A stretch of 64,000 bases of DNA. Origin: Kiritimatiellia bacterium. Lineage in GTDB: Bacteria > Verrucomicrobiota > Kiritimatiellia > RFP12 > DVOR01. The notes below the pieces were generated by a model. The model did no database searches and was not told the DNA's origin. It was given only the letters and a program-made list of their open reading frames with translations. Within the stretch, counting starts at the first letter, position 1. The number at the start of each line of letters is the position of its first letter. Shown in pieces: positions 26,301 to 33,142 of the stretch. The position numbers were made by a program, and so were the translations under genes. The stretch spans positions 1-64,000 of the forward strand of contig CAAGNN010000031.1 of the NCBI GenBank assembly GCA_900771325.1, read 5' to 3'.

Positions 26301-27599
26301 GCGACCGCGCCCGGCCTCACCCCAGAAACTCGCCGGGCTCTGGCGGACCGCTTCGCGCGCGTAGATATGGGCCGCATCAAGGTAGGTCTGCTTCATCGAA
26401 GCCCCCGCCGAGTTGCTCGTGGCCTTGTAGAGGTTGTAGCCCAGCAGCAGGGCCTGCTGATACTGGTTGTCCGACCACTTGATCAGGCGCGAGTTATCGA
26501 TGTAGTTCGCCAGACTGCTGCGCAGCGCACTGGTCACCGACGCGCGGAAGGTGCCGGAGATGTCGTAGAACTCCAGGAGCGTGACGCGGCGATAAGCGCC
26601 GGAGATGTCATCGGGGTCCCACGCGGCAATCTGGTTGAAGTCATCCTTGCGGTTGCAGGCCGGCACGGAGTTGTTGTTCGTCACCGTGCGCAGGTAGGAG
26701 ACCATATAGATCTGCTTCTCGAGCTTGAGCATCGCCTGGGCCAAGAGGGCGGCCTTGTAGACGTTGAGCGTAATCTCCCGACCGGCGGCATCGGTAAAGT
26801 GGTTGGTGGTCACCGTCGTCGACGTGCCGTCCTCGTTGGTCACCGTCTCGGTGGTCGTCGTGTACTTGAGCCCCATCGTGCTCGTAGCATTCCCCGCCTC
26901 GGCAATCATATCCGTCTCGGTAGCGGCGAAGGCCTTGGCACGTAGCGCGGCATATTCATCGGCTGCAGCGGCCCAAGTGGCGAGCTTTGCCTTGATCTCA
27001 TCCTGCGTCAAGGCCTCCAAGCCGGCTTCCAGGGCGCAAATCTTCCCTTCGGCATCATAGAGCGCCATCGCCGGCCACACCTGCACGCGGCTACCCAAAG
27101 GCGCCCCCAGCGGGAAGATACTCGCAAGCCCATTGCGCGAGAGCGCCGAGAGATTCGTCGATACCGTCGTCTCGGTGCCGTCCTCGTTCGTCACCTTCTC
27201 GTTGACCACGTAATCGCGCTCCGGCCAATCATAAACCGCCGTGACGAACTGGGCTCCTACCCCCTTGCGCCACGCCTGCAACATCAAGCTCCCCGCTTCG
27301 CTCCAATCCCAACCCGTAAAGAGCACCGCCATATATCTCCGCTTGGAGGCATTCTCCCCCAAGTTAGCATCTTCGGCAATAGCGGCCTTCATCTCATCGA
27401 CCGTCTTAATGTCCGCGCGCGTAATCGGCGTGGTGGTGTAGCGCGCATCGCCCGCGCCCCCCTCCTCCTTCGACGCATTCGCCGGCCACGGCCCGCGCGT
27501 AATCGCATAGCTATAGCGCGAACTCGTCACCTCGGCGCGCGAGGTCAGCGCCAAGAGCAATGCACTCAAACCCAGTGCCAAACGGCTACTCTGCTTCAT
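23301..27599 (-). CDS. Secreted transglutaminase-like protein with C-terminal discoidin domain (1,432 aa)
   Basis: The ATG at 27599 was chosen because AAAAGG lies six nt upstream; an in-frame ATG at 27605 abuts that site. Residues 1-22 are a signal peptide (hydrophobic LSALLLALTS, then RAE). Residues ~88-105 (MAVLFTGWDWSEAG) resemble a thioredoxin-fold strand but have no CxxC. Around residues 955-1,010 there is a transglutaminase/cysteine-protease-like signature with a plausible triad: C963 (GAVCGGISKYG), H989 (GQPGH) and D1005 (FWEID). Residues ~1,300-1,430 look like an F5/8 type C (discoidin) carbohydrate-binding domain ending YKVQVFAKRRY. It is first in the operon, 22 nt before the giant gene. 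It may process or cross-link surface protein or peptide substrates; its substrate is unknown. Confidence 0.8.
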   Translation of the reverse strand: MKQSSRLALGLSALLLALTSRAEVTSSRYSYAITRGPWPANASKEEGGAGDARYTTTPITRADIKTVDEMKAAIAEDANLGENASKRRYMAVLFTGWDWSEAGSLMLQAWRKGVGAQFVTAVYDWPERDYVVNEKVTNEDGTETTVSTNLSALSRNGLASIFPLGAPLGSRVQVWPAMALYDAEGKICALEAGLEALTQDEIKAKLATWAAAADEYAALRAKAFAATETDMIAEAGNATSTMGLKYTTTTETVTNEDGTSTTVTTNHFTDAAGREITLNVYKAALLAQAMLKLEKQIYMVSYLRTVTNNNSVPACNRKDDFNQIAAWDPDDISGAYRRVTLLEFYDISGTFRASVTSALRSSLANYIDNSRLIKWSDNQYQQALLLGYNLYKATSNSAGASMKQTYLDAAHIYAREAVRQSPASFWGEAGRGRLEMNGFGPVMLGFGWKARNLQATTAVTTTIEDMPIPATMEAGKFEISAEEVARQDGMTIETADGTTTFKWVLRYGNDFKFPKQGWYTVKMAMNNGGTAMTVTGFKIYRGTGRLDDYTQGTLLFDGTSTTAAKFAPTNGDTMGSFQGQDFASGVSLTPGGSFSFTFYMPQDPDRLFPRWERDWGDEPKYNDMAIEITGTTTGTSAGSFAVTPLCTAAAATAPNATQVTVDGDTLEIGSAFGTLDGKVADIENLPKGTVADCVGDRVMELLGLKADSEGTVTTNETYLAALTYADFFYEHQSARGFEGKVAEALQKDLNGQEAINALLADKTWLTDLLTSGPSSVEALIYNGSADFSNNKAKMRADLIDRFVSVWNFDKIYVNTQTKEGTFSDRRGKLAAAPGTTDYDAFLRRMAVAAALNNTPKGNGLFFHTWLCYRDFADRALLHGDFYCQTPFQMRMSYNSLSYSTLDLMHSVKTAPTRIDYINGTAWQTNYRTWNFFGDSIFGADYYVPWSNSILTGLALGREIGAVCGGISKYGAMAANSSGRRSITAGQPGHCAGTHRTFDGSFWEIDSNVNKYTGNHYQLYGISAYPSIECFDDVFDDPRTREGYYILWAARLRALRYGDDDPGALELYFRAIEHAPLCYQAITETRDFLTANYPLRGDLWLRWAEDVTYGFWRYPMVGWMLLAKPLATPLRATYGQEGFLATFKQLQVRMHDTDRKTRESYDYLSYMLNNALLANFADKELLSLLGTTLDARYGTQRFTELVNWGNSYYGSDIAYQTMLDAVYKANGNKLGLSRTCMETLLAASQNSAVATFREMNDLYRALFHKDDENYPIVSEDEPLYSQEMLSANGCITLSSYPTLNVSGTVEDLHQSALAFCDGQRVIDDSAFATYAVWTQEQYDEPWVMVQLPGDAEIFGVVVQNGDAPVTIYVEHSADGNSWSTLLANRSLAAKEILQVPYDGSTVSRYVRIRRPNPNGDGMRLHLYKVQVFAKRRY

Positions 27600-27673
27600 A
27601 CTCATCCTTTTCTCATCTGGCCTATTGGCCGCAACTATCAAAAGTCTTCTATGGCGAAAAATGCCATAATAGT

Positions 27674-27703
27674 ATTCTAGACCTTCACGCACACAAAAGT
27701 CAA
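27674..27703 (-). promoter_or_regulatory. Sigma70-type promoter of the giant surface operon
   Basis: On the minus strand TTGACT (27703-27698), an 18-bp spacer and TAGAAT (27679-27674) precede the transglutaminase-like gene, leaving a leader of roughly 70 nt. A small TGGC/GCCA hairpin lies in the leader. The stretch 27704-27818 upstream shows nothing further. Confidence 0.75.
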
Positions 27704-27818
27704 ACACTTTCGCACGCAACTCGCCAAAAAGCCCACACACGCCACATAGCGCCAGAGGAGATGCCCTCTTCGGCTCCACCACAGCAGAGACTCCGCCCTT
27801 GCCTCATTATGAATATAG

Positions 27819-28066
27819 GTACGCGCGCACGCGCGCGAGAGGCTCCTGCTCCACCTCCCAGCCCCAGCCCCCAAACCCACCCGCCCCGGGTCCGAGGGCA
27901 ACCCGGGCCTACCTCGAAACGAACCCGGGGCGGATGTGAAGCGAACCCGGGGCGGATGTGAAGCGAACCCGGGGCGGATGTGAAGCGAACCCGGGGCGGA
28001 TGCGAAGCGAACCCGGGGTGGATGTGAAGCGAACCCGGGGTGAGTGGCCTGACAGAGCCGGCCACT
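27819..28066. repeat. Composite GC-rich repeat, locus 2 (CG tract, 22-bp array, hairpin)
   Basis: An alternating purine-pyrimidine tract (GTACGCGCGCACGCGCGCG, 27819-27837) is followed by an array of five full 22-bp units plus a partial one, starting at 27921, 27943, 27965, 27987, 28009 and 28031 (unit core GAACCCGGGGCGGATGTGAA). A hairpin at 28043-28066 (AGTGGCC / GGCCACT) and TGCAAAAC follow. It occupies most of the divergent gap between the surface operon and rubrerythrin. The units are directly tandem with no spacers, so it is not a CRISPR array. Confidence 0.85.
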
Positions 28067-28148
28067 GCAAAACCCTTAAGAAACCCTTCGGCGCACCTTC
28101 CTGCGCAGCACTGTGTGCTTTTTGGCATGCCGAGAGCCAAAAAAGTGC

Positions 28149-28177
28149 TTGCATTTCGAAATGCGGTGTGCTATCTT
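28149..28177 (+). promoter_or_regulatory. Promoter of a candidate small RNA
   Basis: TTGCAT (28149-28154), a 17-bp spacer and TATCTT (28172-28177) form a reasonable sigma70-type promoter. It lies upstream of a short segment that ends in a terminator and contains no credible ORF. Confidence 0.5.
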
Positions 28178-28183
28178 ACTCGC

Positions 28184-28269
28184 GTTTCAGACATCTCCTA
28201 CACACAGACACAACCCCACCCAAGAAGATATAAAAATGCTGGCCAGGTATTCTGGCCAGTTCTTTTTTT
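28184..28269 (+). ncRNA. Candidate small RNA upstream of rubrerythrin (about 86 nt)
   Basis: The segment lies between the promoter at 28149-28177 and the terminator at 28239-28269. Its first ~50 nt are C/A-rich and apparently unstructured (CACACAGACACAACCCCACC), followed by the terminator stem; this layout resembles trans-acting small RNAs. It could instead be an attenuated leader of the rubrerythrin gene. It is inferred from promoter and terminator only, with no family match. Confidence 0.4.
28239..28269 (+). terminator. Rho-independent terminator of the candidate small RNA
   Basis: CTGGCCAG, a GTATT loop, CTGGCCAG, then TTCTTTTTTT. The stem is 8 bp and perfect, with a strong T-run, and it lies upstream of the rubrerythrin promoter. 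Confidence 0.8.
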
Positions 28270-28337
28270 GTTGTGGCTGGGTGTTGCCCAAAACTGAAGC
28301 GGTTGCATTTTTCTCTCGACAGAGATGGTGGGGATTG

Positions 28338-28373
28338 TGCTATACTAACGGCGTTCTGCTCGAATGTCGAGCA
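28338..28373 (+). promoter_or_regulatory. Extended -10 promoter and inverted-repeat operator candidate of rubrerythrin
   Basis: TGCTATACT (28338-28346) is an extended -10 element. Just downstream at 28357-28373 lies a 7-bp inverted repeat with a 3-nt centre, TGCTCGAATGTCGAGCA, well placed as an operator or 5' UTR hairpin. Because a PerR-like regulator is the second gene of this operon, autoregulation through this site is plausible, but the sequence is not a canonical PerR or Fur box. Confidence 0.5.
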
Positions 28374-28398
28374 ATAGTCCTAACAAGGAGAGAGAGAA

Positions 28399-28950
28399 AT
28401 GAAGAAGTTTGTTTGCCCGATCTGCGGCTATGTCCACGTTGGCGACACCGCGCCGGAGAAGTGCCCGCAGTGCGGCTGTGTGGGCTCCAAGTTCATCGAG
28501 AAGGCCGAGACCGGCAAGATGGAGTGGGCCGACGAGCACCGCGTGGGCGTGGCCAAGGGCGTTGACCCCGAGATCATCGAGGGGCTGCGGATGAACTTCA
28601 CCGGCGAGTGCACCGAAGTGGGCATGTACCTGGCGATGGCCCGCGTGGCGATCCGCGAGGGTTATCCCGAGATCGGCGCCTTCTATCAGCAGGCCGCCTG
28701 GGAAGAGGCCGAGCACGCCTGCAAGTTCGCTGAACTGCTGGGCGAAGTGATCACCGATTCCACCCAGAAGAACCTCGAACTGCGCGCCGCCGCCGAGCAG
28801 GGCGCCTGCCAGGGCAAGCTCGACCTCGCCAAGAAGGCCAAGCAGCTCGGGCTCGATGCCATCCACGACACCGTCCACGAAATGTGCAAGGACGAGGCGC
28901 GCCACGGGGCCGGCTTCGAGGGCCTCCTGAAGCGCTACTTCGCGAAGTAA
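28399..28950 (+). CDS. Reverse rubrerythrin (rubredoxin-ferritin-like peroxidase), 183 aa
   Basis: This is a non-haem di-iron peroxidase that reduces hydrogen peroxide in the cytoplasm of anaerobes. The rubredoxin domain is N-terminal (Cys6/Cys9 in CPICGY, Cys22/Cys25 in CPQCG), the 'reverse' order relative to classical rubrerythrin. The ferritin-like four-helix domain follows, with glutamate/histidine ligand motifs such as EEAEHAC and DEARHG. Length is typical for the reverse type. AAGGAG lies 8 nt before the ATG. The PerR-like gene begins 3 nt after the stop, so the two form a peroxide-defence operon. An annotation as NADH peroxidase would be equivalent in database terms. Confidence 0.92.
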   Translation: MKKFVCPICGYVHVGDTAPEKCPQCGCVGSKFIEKAETGKMEWADEHRVGVAKGVDPEIIEGLRMNFTGECTEVGMYLAMARVAIREGYPEIGAFYQQAAWEEAEHACKFAELLGEVITDSTQKNLELRAAAEQGACQGKLDLAKKAKQLGLDAIHDTVHEMCKDEARHGAGFEGLLKRYFAK

Positions 28951-28953
28951 GCA

Positions 28954-29430
28954 ATGGCCGGGCTTGACCCCGCCACCATCAAAGCCACGCTCCGGGCGCA
29001 CGGGCTCTCGCCCTCCGCCCCGCGTGTGGCTATTTATGCTTGGCTGCAGACCCACCACGTCCACCCCACGGTGGATGTCATCTACCGGGCTCTGCGGCCA
29101 CAGCTCAAATCCCTCTCGCGAACCACGGTCTACAACGTCCTGCACGCCTTTGTGGAGAAGGGCCTGGCCAATGTAATCCGCAGCGAGGATCTGGAACTGC
29201 GCTACGACGGGCTCCTCTCGCCGCACGCGCACTTCAAATGCACACAGTGTGGCGCGGTGATCGACCTGGGGGCCATTCCCGCCACCTTGGGCGAGACGGT
29301 GGGTCTGCCCAAAGGCACCCAGCCCACCGAGCTGGCCGTCCTCTTCCGGGGCCTCTGCGCCGCTTGCGCAATTAAGCGGACAGCCAACAGCGGACAGCGG
29401 ACAGCCGCTGACGCGACGGATAAGCCGTAG
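28954..29430 (+). CDS. Fur-family regulator, PerR-like (158 aa)
   Basis: This is a winged-helix metalloregulator. The DNA-binding helix region reads TVYNVLHAFVEKGL. The metal-site region YDGLLSPHAHFKCTQCG carries an Asp and an HxH, followed by the structural zinc CxxC pairs (CTQC and CAAC). With rubrerythrin immediately upstream, a peroxide-sensing PerR role is more likely than Fur, by context. The last ~18 residues (RTANSGQRTAADATDKP) and the stop codon are encoded inside a 143-bp repeat element, so the natural C-terminus appears to have been extended by insertion of that element. Confidence 0.85.
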   Translation: MAGLDPATIKATLRAHGLSPSAPRVAIYAWLQTHHVHPTVDVIYRALRPQLKSLSRTTVYNVLHAFVEKGLANVIRSEDLELRYDGLLSPHAHFKCTQCGAVIDLGAIPATLGETVGLPKGTQPTELAVLFRGLCAACAIKRTANSGQRTAADATDKP

Positions 29431-29516
29431 CTCTAACGTATTATTCCCCACGGCTCAGACGGGCCTCACATATCAAGCGCCAGCGCTGTCGGCTGTCAGC
29501 TGTCGGCTGTCCGCTT
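29374..29516. mobile_element. MITE-like inverted-repeat element, copy 1 (143 bp)
   Basis: The arms AAGCGGACAGCC... and ...GGCTGTCCGCTT are imperfect inverted repeats of about 32 bp (roughly 29 of 32 positions pair). They enclose a core sharing GCGACGG, CGGCTCAGACGGG and AAGCGCCAGCGCTGTC with the second copy at 33143-33286. There is no ORF inside, and no target-site duplication could be assigned. It supplies the 3' end of the PerR-like gene and sits just upstream of the next operon's promoter. Confidence 0.65.
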
Positions 29517-29543
29517 GTACTGCTCGCGCCGCGAGCGGAGATT

Positions 29544-29552
29544 TGCTATACT
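29544..29552 (+). promoter_or_regulatory. Extended -10 promoter giving a leaderless mRNA
   Basis: TGCTATACT ends 7 nt before the ATG at 29560, so transcription would start at or next to the start codon. No Shine-Dalgarno site is possible in that space and no clear -35 is visible. Confidence 0.6.
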
Positions 29553-29559
29553 ACGCCCT

Positions 29560-30252
29560 ATGAGACGAAAGCCTACCGAGTTTGATTTTGTTTATGCCGT
29601 GCGGCACACGCAGATTCTCTGCGCACCCGAGCGGCTCTTGGACCCCTTTGATCAGACGACGATAGACTACACGCTCCTGGCCCAGCCGATGGACGACCCG
29701 GGCAAGACGCGCGTGCGCGAGGGGAAGTTGCAGACCTTCCCGCCCCGCCTCATCCTGCCCGGAGAACTCTCGAATCAGGAACTGGAGGGCTTTGGCCCCC
29801 AGGCGCAGAACTACCTCGACTTCCTCAAGTCGCACGCTTCGCGCATCCGCATCTTGCGCTACTCCTACCGTCTCCGCCGCGAGGCCTACACCGAAACGCT
29901 CATCAGCGAGCCCCTGGAGGTGGTGCGCGACCGCGCCAAACGCGCCTTCGCCCAGCGCGCCAGCCAGTCGGCTGCCCTCGTTGAAGGGGTCGATGAGCCC
30001 TGGGATGTCTGCCTGCTGCACCTCTTTATGCGCCTGGTGCAAGCCTCGGCTCCGCGCGCCATTCAAGCCTTTGAACGGCAGGCCAAGCGGGACTTCCGCG
30101 ACCATCTACCAGCGGATGACCGCGCCGAAATCGAGCAGGCCTTCGCGGCCGCCGCCAAGGATGCCTCGCTCGTCAAGCCCCTGGGGCGGCTCCTCAAGGC
30201 CAAGGGGCTCTTCGACGTCTACCAAGACCGCTTCTTCGCCCTGCTGCCGTGA
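29560..30252 (+). CDS. Conserved-looking protein of unknown function (230 aa)
   Basis: I do not recognise this protein. It is soluble, with no signal peptide or membrane segment. It is rich in Arg, Leu and Ala and probably mostly helical in its C-terminal half (residues ~120-220). No catalytic motif is obvious. The ATG at 29560 was chosen over an upstream in-frame start because a -10 element ends 7 nt before it, and the upstream extension lies in repeat sequence. The stop overlaps the GTG start of the sugar-nucleotide enzyme by 4 nt (GTGA), so it is the first gene of a three-gene operon with that enzyme and a DNA helicase. Confidence 0.75.
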   Translation: MRRKPTEFDFVYAVRHTQILCAPERLLDPFDQTTIDYTLLAQPMDDPGKTRVREGKLQTFPPRLILPGELSNQELEGFGPQAQNYLDFLKSHASRIRILRYSYRLRREAYTETLISEPLEVVRDRAKRAFAQRASQSAALVEGVDEPWDVCLLHLFMRLVQASAPRAIQAFERQAKRDFRDHLPADDRAEIEQAFAAAAKDASLVKPLGRLLKAKGLFDVYQDRFFALLP

Positions 30253-31211
30253 CCGCCCTTCGCACGCTCATTACTGGTGGCGCCGGCTTCATCGGCGCAA
30301 ACCTCACACGCTTTCTCCTGGCGCGCGGCCATCGCGTGACGGTGCTCGATAACTTCCGAACCGGGCGGCGGGGGAACCTAGAGGGCCTGGCGGTCGAGCT
30401 ATTGGAGCGCGATGTGCGCGAGCCGATTCCGGGCGACTACGATTGGATCTTCCACCTCGCCTGCCCCGCCTCGCCCCCGCACTACCAGGCCGACGGCCTC
30501 TACACCCTCACTACGGCCTTCGACGGCACGCGCCAAGCGCTCGAGGTGGCCCGGCGGTGCGGTGCGCGGCTCCTCATCGCCTCGACCAGCGAAGTCTATG
30601 GCGACCCGCAGGTCCACCCGCAGCCGGAGGGCTACTGGGGCCACGTCAACCCGCTGGGCGTGCGCAGTTGCTACGATGAAGGCAAGCGCGCGGCCGAGAC
30701 CTTGGCCCTGGAATACCGCCGCAAGTTCGGCGTGGACGTGCGGTTGGTGCGCATCTTCAACACCTATGGGCCGTGGATGGACCCGCAGGATGGGCGCGTT
30801 ATCTCCAACTTCATCCTGCAAGCCCTGCGCAACGAGCCGCTGACGCTCTACGGGCAGGGCGAACAGACCCGCTCGTGCCAATTCGTCGAGGACCTCCTGC
30901 GGGCCTTCGAGCGTTATCTGCTGGCCGACCGCGCGCAACTCGAGACCTTCTTCGCGCCTCGGGGCCTTCTTGTGCCGGTGCTCAACCTGGGCAATCCCGA
31001 GGAGCACACCATCGCCGACATCGCCCGGGCCGTCCTGGCGCAGTTGCCCGAGAGCCGCTCGACCTGCGTCTACCGTCCGCTGCCCGCCGATGACCCCAAG
31101 CGCCGCAAGCCCGACATCGCCTGGGCCACCGAGCTCCTGGGCTGGCAGCCGCGCGTCCCCCTGGCCGAGGGGCTCGCCAAGACCATCGCCTACTTCCGGG
31201 AGGGCTTATGA
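30249..31211 (+). CDS. NAD-dependent epimerase/dehydratase, UDP-glucuronate decarboxylase type (320 aa)
   Basis: This is an extended short-chain dehydrogenase acting on nucleotide sugars. The Rossmann motif GGAGFIGANL lies at residues ~9-18. LACPASPPHYQ, TSEVYGDP and the YxxxK catalytic pair in SCYDEGKR match the UDP-glucuronate decarboxylase (UXS) subgroup, which makes UDP-xylose. A C-terminal segment on nucleotide binding (ISNFILQAL, GEQTRSCQFVEDL) is also typical. The GTG start overlaps the preceding stop, and the TGA overlaps the helicase ATG (ATGA), so translation is probably coupled. Other sugar-nucleotide dehydratase activities cannot be excluded by sequence alone. Confidence 0.85.
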   Translation: MTALRTLITGGAGFIGANLTRFLLARGHRVTVLDNFRTGRRGNLEGLAVELLERDVREPIPGDYDWIFHLACPASPPHYQADGLYTLTTAFDGTRQALEVARRCGARLLIASTSEVYGDPQVHPQPEGYWGHVNPLGVRSCYDEGKRAAETLALEYRRKFGVDVRLVRIFNTYGPWMDPQDGRVISNFILQALRNEPLTLYGQGEQTRSCQFVEDLLRAFERYLLADRAQLETFFAPRGLLVPVLNLGNPEEHTIADIARAVLAQLPESRSTCVYRPLPADDPKRRKPDIAWATELLGWQPRVPLAEGLAKTIAYFREGL

Positions 31212-33139
31212 CCGACTGGGCCTCGCTCCTCAACCCCGAGCAGTGCGCCGCCGTCACCGCGCCCGATGGCCCGCTCCTGGTCCTGGCCGCCGCCGGCACC
31301 GGCAAGACCCGCACTCTCACCTATCGCGTGGCCTATCTGATGGAGAATGGCGTCCGCCCGGAGAACATCCTCCTGCTCACCTTCACCAACCGCGCCGCCC
31401 GGGAGATGCTCGAGCGCGCCGAACAGTTGGTCGGGCCGGCCATCGCGACCCTCTGGTCGGGCACCTTCCACCACGTCTGTCACCGCATCCTGCGCGTCTA
31501 CGCCGACCGTCTGGGCTATACGCGCTCCTTCGTCATTCTCGACCGCGAGGACTCCCTCTCGCTCATCAACAAGGCCATCAAGGCCCTGGTCAGCAATGTC
31601 AAGGAGTTTCCCAAGAAGGATGTGATGGCCGCGCTCATCGGCAAGGTGGCCAACACCGAGGGCGACCTGGCCGCCGAGGCCGCCGCCCTCTCCTTGGAGA
31701 CCGGTGCCGCCCCCGAGCAAATCGTGGCCGTGGCCGAGCGTTATCAGGCCGACAAGCGCGCGGCCAACGCGATGGACTTCGACGACCTCTTGACCAACAC
31801 GCTCAAGCTCCTGCGCCAGGCCCCGGAGGTCCTCGCGCGCTACGCCGAGCGCTTCCGCTACATCTTGGTGGATGAATACCAGGACACAAACACCATCCAG
31901 TCGCAGATTGTCGACCTGCTTGCCTCGCACCACCGCAACTTGATGGCGGTGGGGGACGACTTCCAGTGCATCTACACCTGGCGAGGGGCCGACTTCCGCA
32001 ACATTATGGACTTCCCGAAGCGTTGGGCCGGCTGCAAAATCATCAAGCTCGAGCGCAACTACCGCTCCGTCCCGGAGATTCTCTCGGTGGCCAACGAGGT
32101 CATCGCCGGCAACCCCGAGCAGTTCCAGAAAACCCTCCTGCCCACGCGCCCGGCCGCCGGCGTCAAGCCCCTCTTGGCCTTCCTGCGCGATGCCTCCGAG
32201 CAGTCCCAGATGGTCATCCGCCAGGTCCAACGCCTCTTGGCCGACGGCCTGGCGCCCACCGACATCGCCATCCTCTACCGCTCGCATTACCACGTGATGG
32301 AGTTGGAAACCGAACTGCGCCGCCTGCAAATCGACTACGTCCTCACCTCCGGCCAGGGCTTCTACGATAGCGCCCATGTCAAGGACACCGTCTCCTTCCT
32401 CCGCCTCTGCTCGGGCACGGCCGACCTCTTTGCCTTCACCCGCGTGATGGGCCTGCTGCCGGGCGTTGGCCCCAAGACCGCCGAGAAACTCTGGACCAAA
32501 CTCGGCGAGCGCTTCGATGCCGCCCAGCCACCCGACCGCCAGGCCCTCCTCGCGCTGATGCCCAAGAAGGCCCGCCCCGACTGGGAGCTCCTTGACGCTC
32601 TCCTCGCGCGCTATCAGGAGGAGAACCTAGAGTTCAACGGCAGCAAGGCCGTCACCCTCTTCCAGGACGCTTGGTACGACCGCTACCTCCACCGCACCTA
32701 CGAGAACGCTGAGGAGCGCATTGAAGACCTCGCGGCCCTGGCCTCGCAGTTCGGCAAGAACCAGAGCGTTGGCCAATTTCTCTACGATGTGGCGCTGATG
32801 ACGAATGTCGACGCGGAGTCCGCCCAGGCCCTCGCCGACCGCCCCGGCCTGCACCTCTCCACCGTCCACCAGGCCAAGGGCCTCGAGTGGCCGGCGGTCA
32901 TCGTGCTGTGGTGCAATGAGGAACTCTTCCCTTCGGCCCGCGCCGTGAAGGAGGGCAACGAGGCCGAGGAGCGGCGGCTCTTCTATGTGGCCGTCACGCG
33001 CGCCAAGCGCTCGCTCCTGCTCTGCACTCCCTCCTACCGCTTCAACCCGCGCACCGGCGAGCGCCTCTACCTCAAACCCTCGCGCTTTGTCAAATCCCTC
33101 CCCGAAAGCCTCGTCTCCAAGCGCTACGGGATGTACTGA
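31208..33139 (+). CDS. UvrD/PcrA/Rep-type superfamily 1 DNA helicase (643 aa)
   Basis: This is an ATP-dependent 3'-5' DNA helicase for repair or replication restart. The superfamily 1A motifs are present in order: Walker A AAGTGKT (residues ~28-34), Walker B VDEYQDTN, motif III GDDFQCIYTWRGAD, motif IV LERNYRS, motif V STVHQAKGLEWPAVIV and motif VI LFYVAVTRAKRS. At 643 residues it is shorter than typical PcrA or UvrD (~720) and appears to lack the C-terminal Tudor-like extension that binds RNA polymerase. Its ATG overlaps the preceding stop. The coupling with a sugar-nucleotide enzyme has no obvious functional meaning. Confidence 0.88.
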   Translation: MTDWASLLNPEQCAAVTAPDGPLLVLAAAGTGKTRTLTYRVAYLMENGVRPENILLLTFTNRAAREMLERAEQLVGPAIATLWSGTFHHVCHRILRVYADRLGYTRSFVILDREDSLSLINKAIKALVSNVKEFPKKDVMAALIGKVANTEGDLAAEAAALSLETGAAPEQIVAVAERYQADKRAANAMDFDDLLTNTLKLLRQAPEVLARYAERFRYILVDEYQDTNTIQSQIVDLLASHHRNLMAVGDDFQCIYTWRGADFRNIMDFPKRWAGCKIIKLERNYRSVPEILSVANEVIAGNPEQFQKTLLPTRPAAGVKPLLAFLRDASEQSQMVIRQVQRLLADGLAPTDIAILYRSHYHVMELETELRRLQIDYVLTSGQGFYDSAHVKDTVSFLRLCSGTADLFAFTRVMGLLPGVGPKTAEKLWTKLGERFDAAQPPDRQALLALMPKKARPDWELLDALLARYQEENLEFNGSKAVTLFQDAWYDRYLHRTYENAEERIEDLAALASQFGKNQSVGQFLYDVALMTNVDAESAQALADRPGLHLSTVHQAKGLEWPAVIVLWCNEELFPSARAVKEGNEAEERRLFYVAVTRAKRSLLLCTPSYRFNPRTGERLYLKPSRFVKSLPESLVSKRYGMY

Positions 33140-33142
33140 GTT

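Noticed and set aside
23061..26945. 1,294-codon plus-strand open frame
   Set aside because: It is antisense to the secreted transglutaminase-like gene, which has a signal peptide, ribosome site and domains. The plus-strand product has no coherent motifs.
27300..27360. Thioredoxin activity for the N-terminus of the transglutaminase-like protein
   Set aside because: The strand pattern is similar, but the CxxC redox motif is missing.
27921..28042. CRISPR-like regular array
   Set aside because: Units of 22 bp are directly contiguous with no unique spacers and no cas genes nearby. It is a simple tandem array.
27958..28233. Open frames through the 22-bp arrays (also 60840-61280)
   Set aside because: The translations (repeats of RTRGGCEANPGRM type) merely reflect the DNA repeat, whose length of 22 is not a multiple of three.
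28113..28565. 150-codon frame overlapping the rubrerythrin start
   Set aside because: It runs through the candidate small RNA terminator and into the rubrerythrin gene in another frame.
30399..31007. Antisense frames within the UDP-sugar enzyme and helicase genes (also 31190-32377)
   Set aside because: No ribosome sites or motifs are present. The sense genes have complete catalytic motifs.
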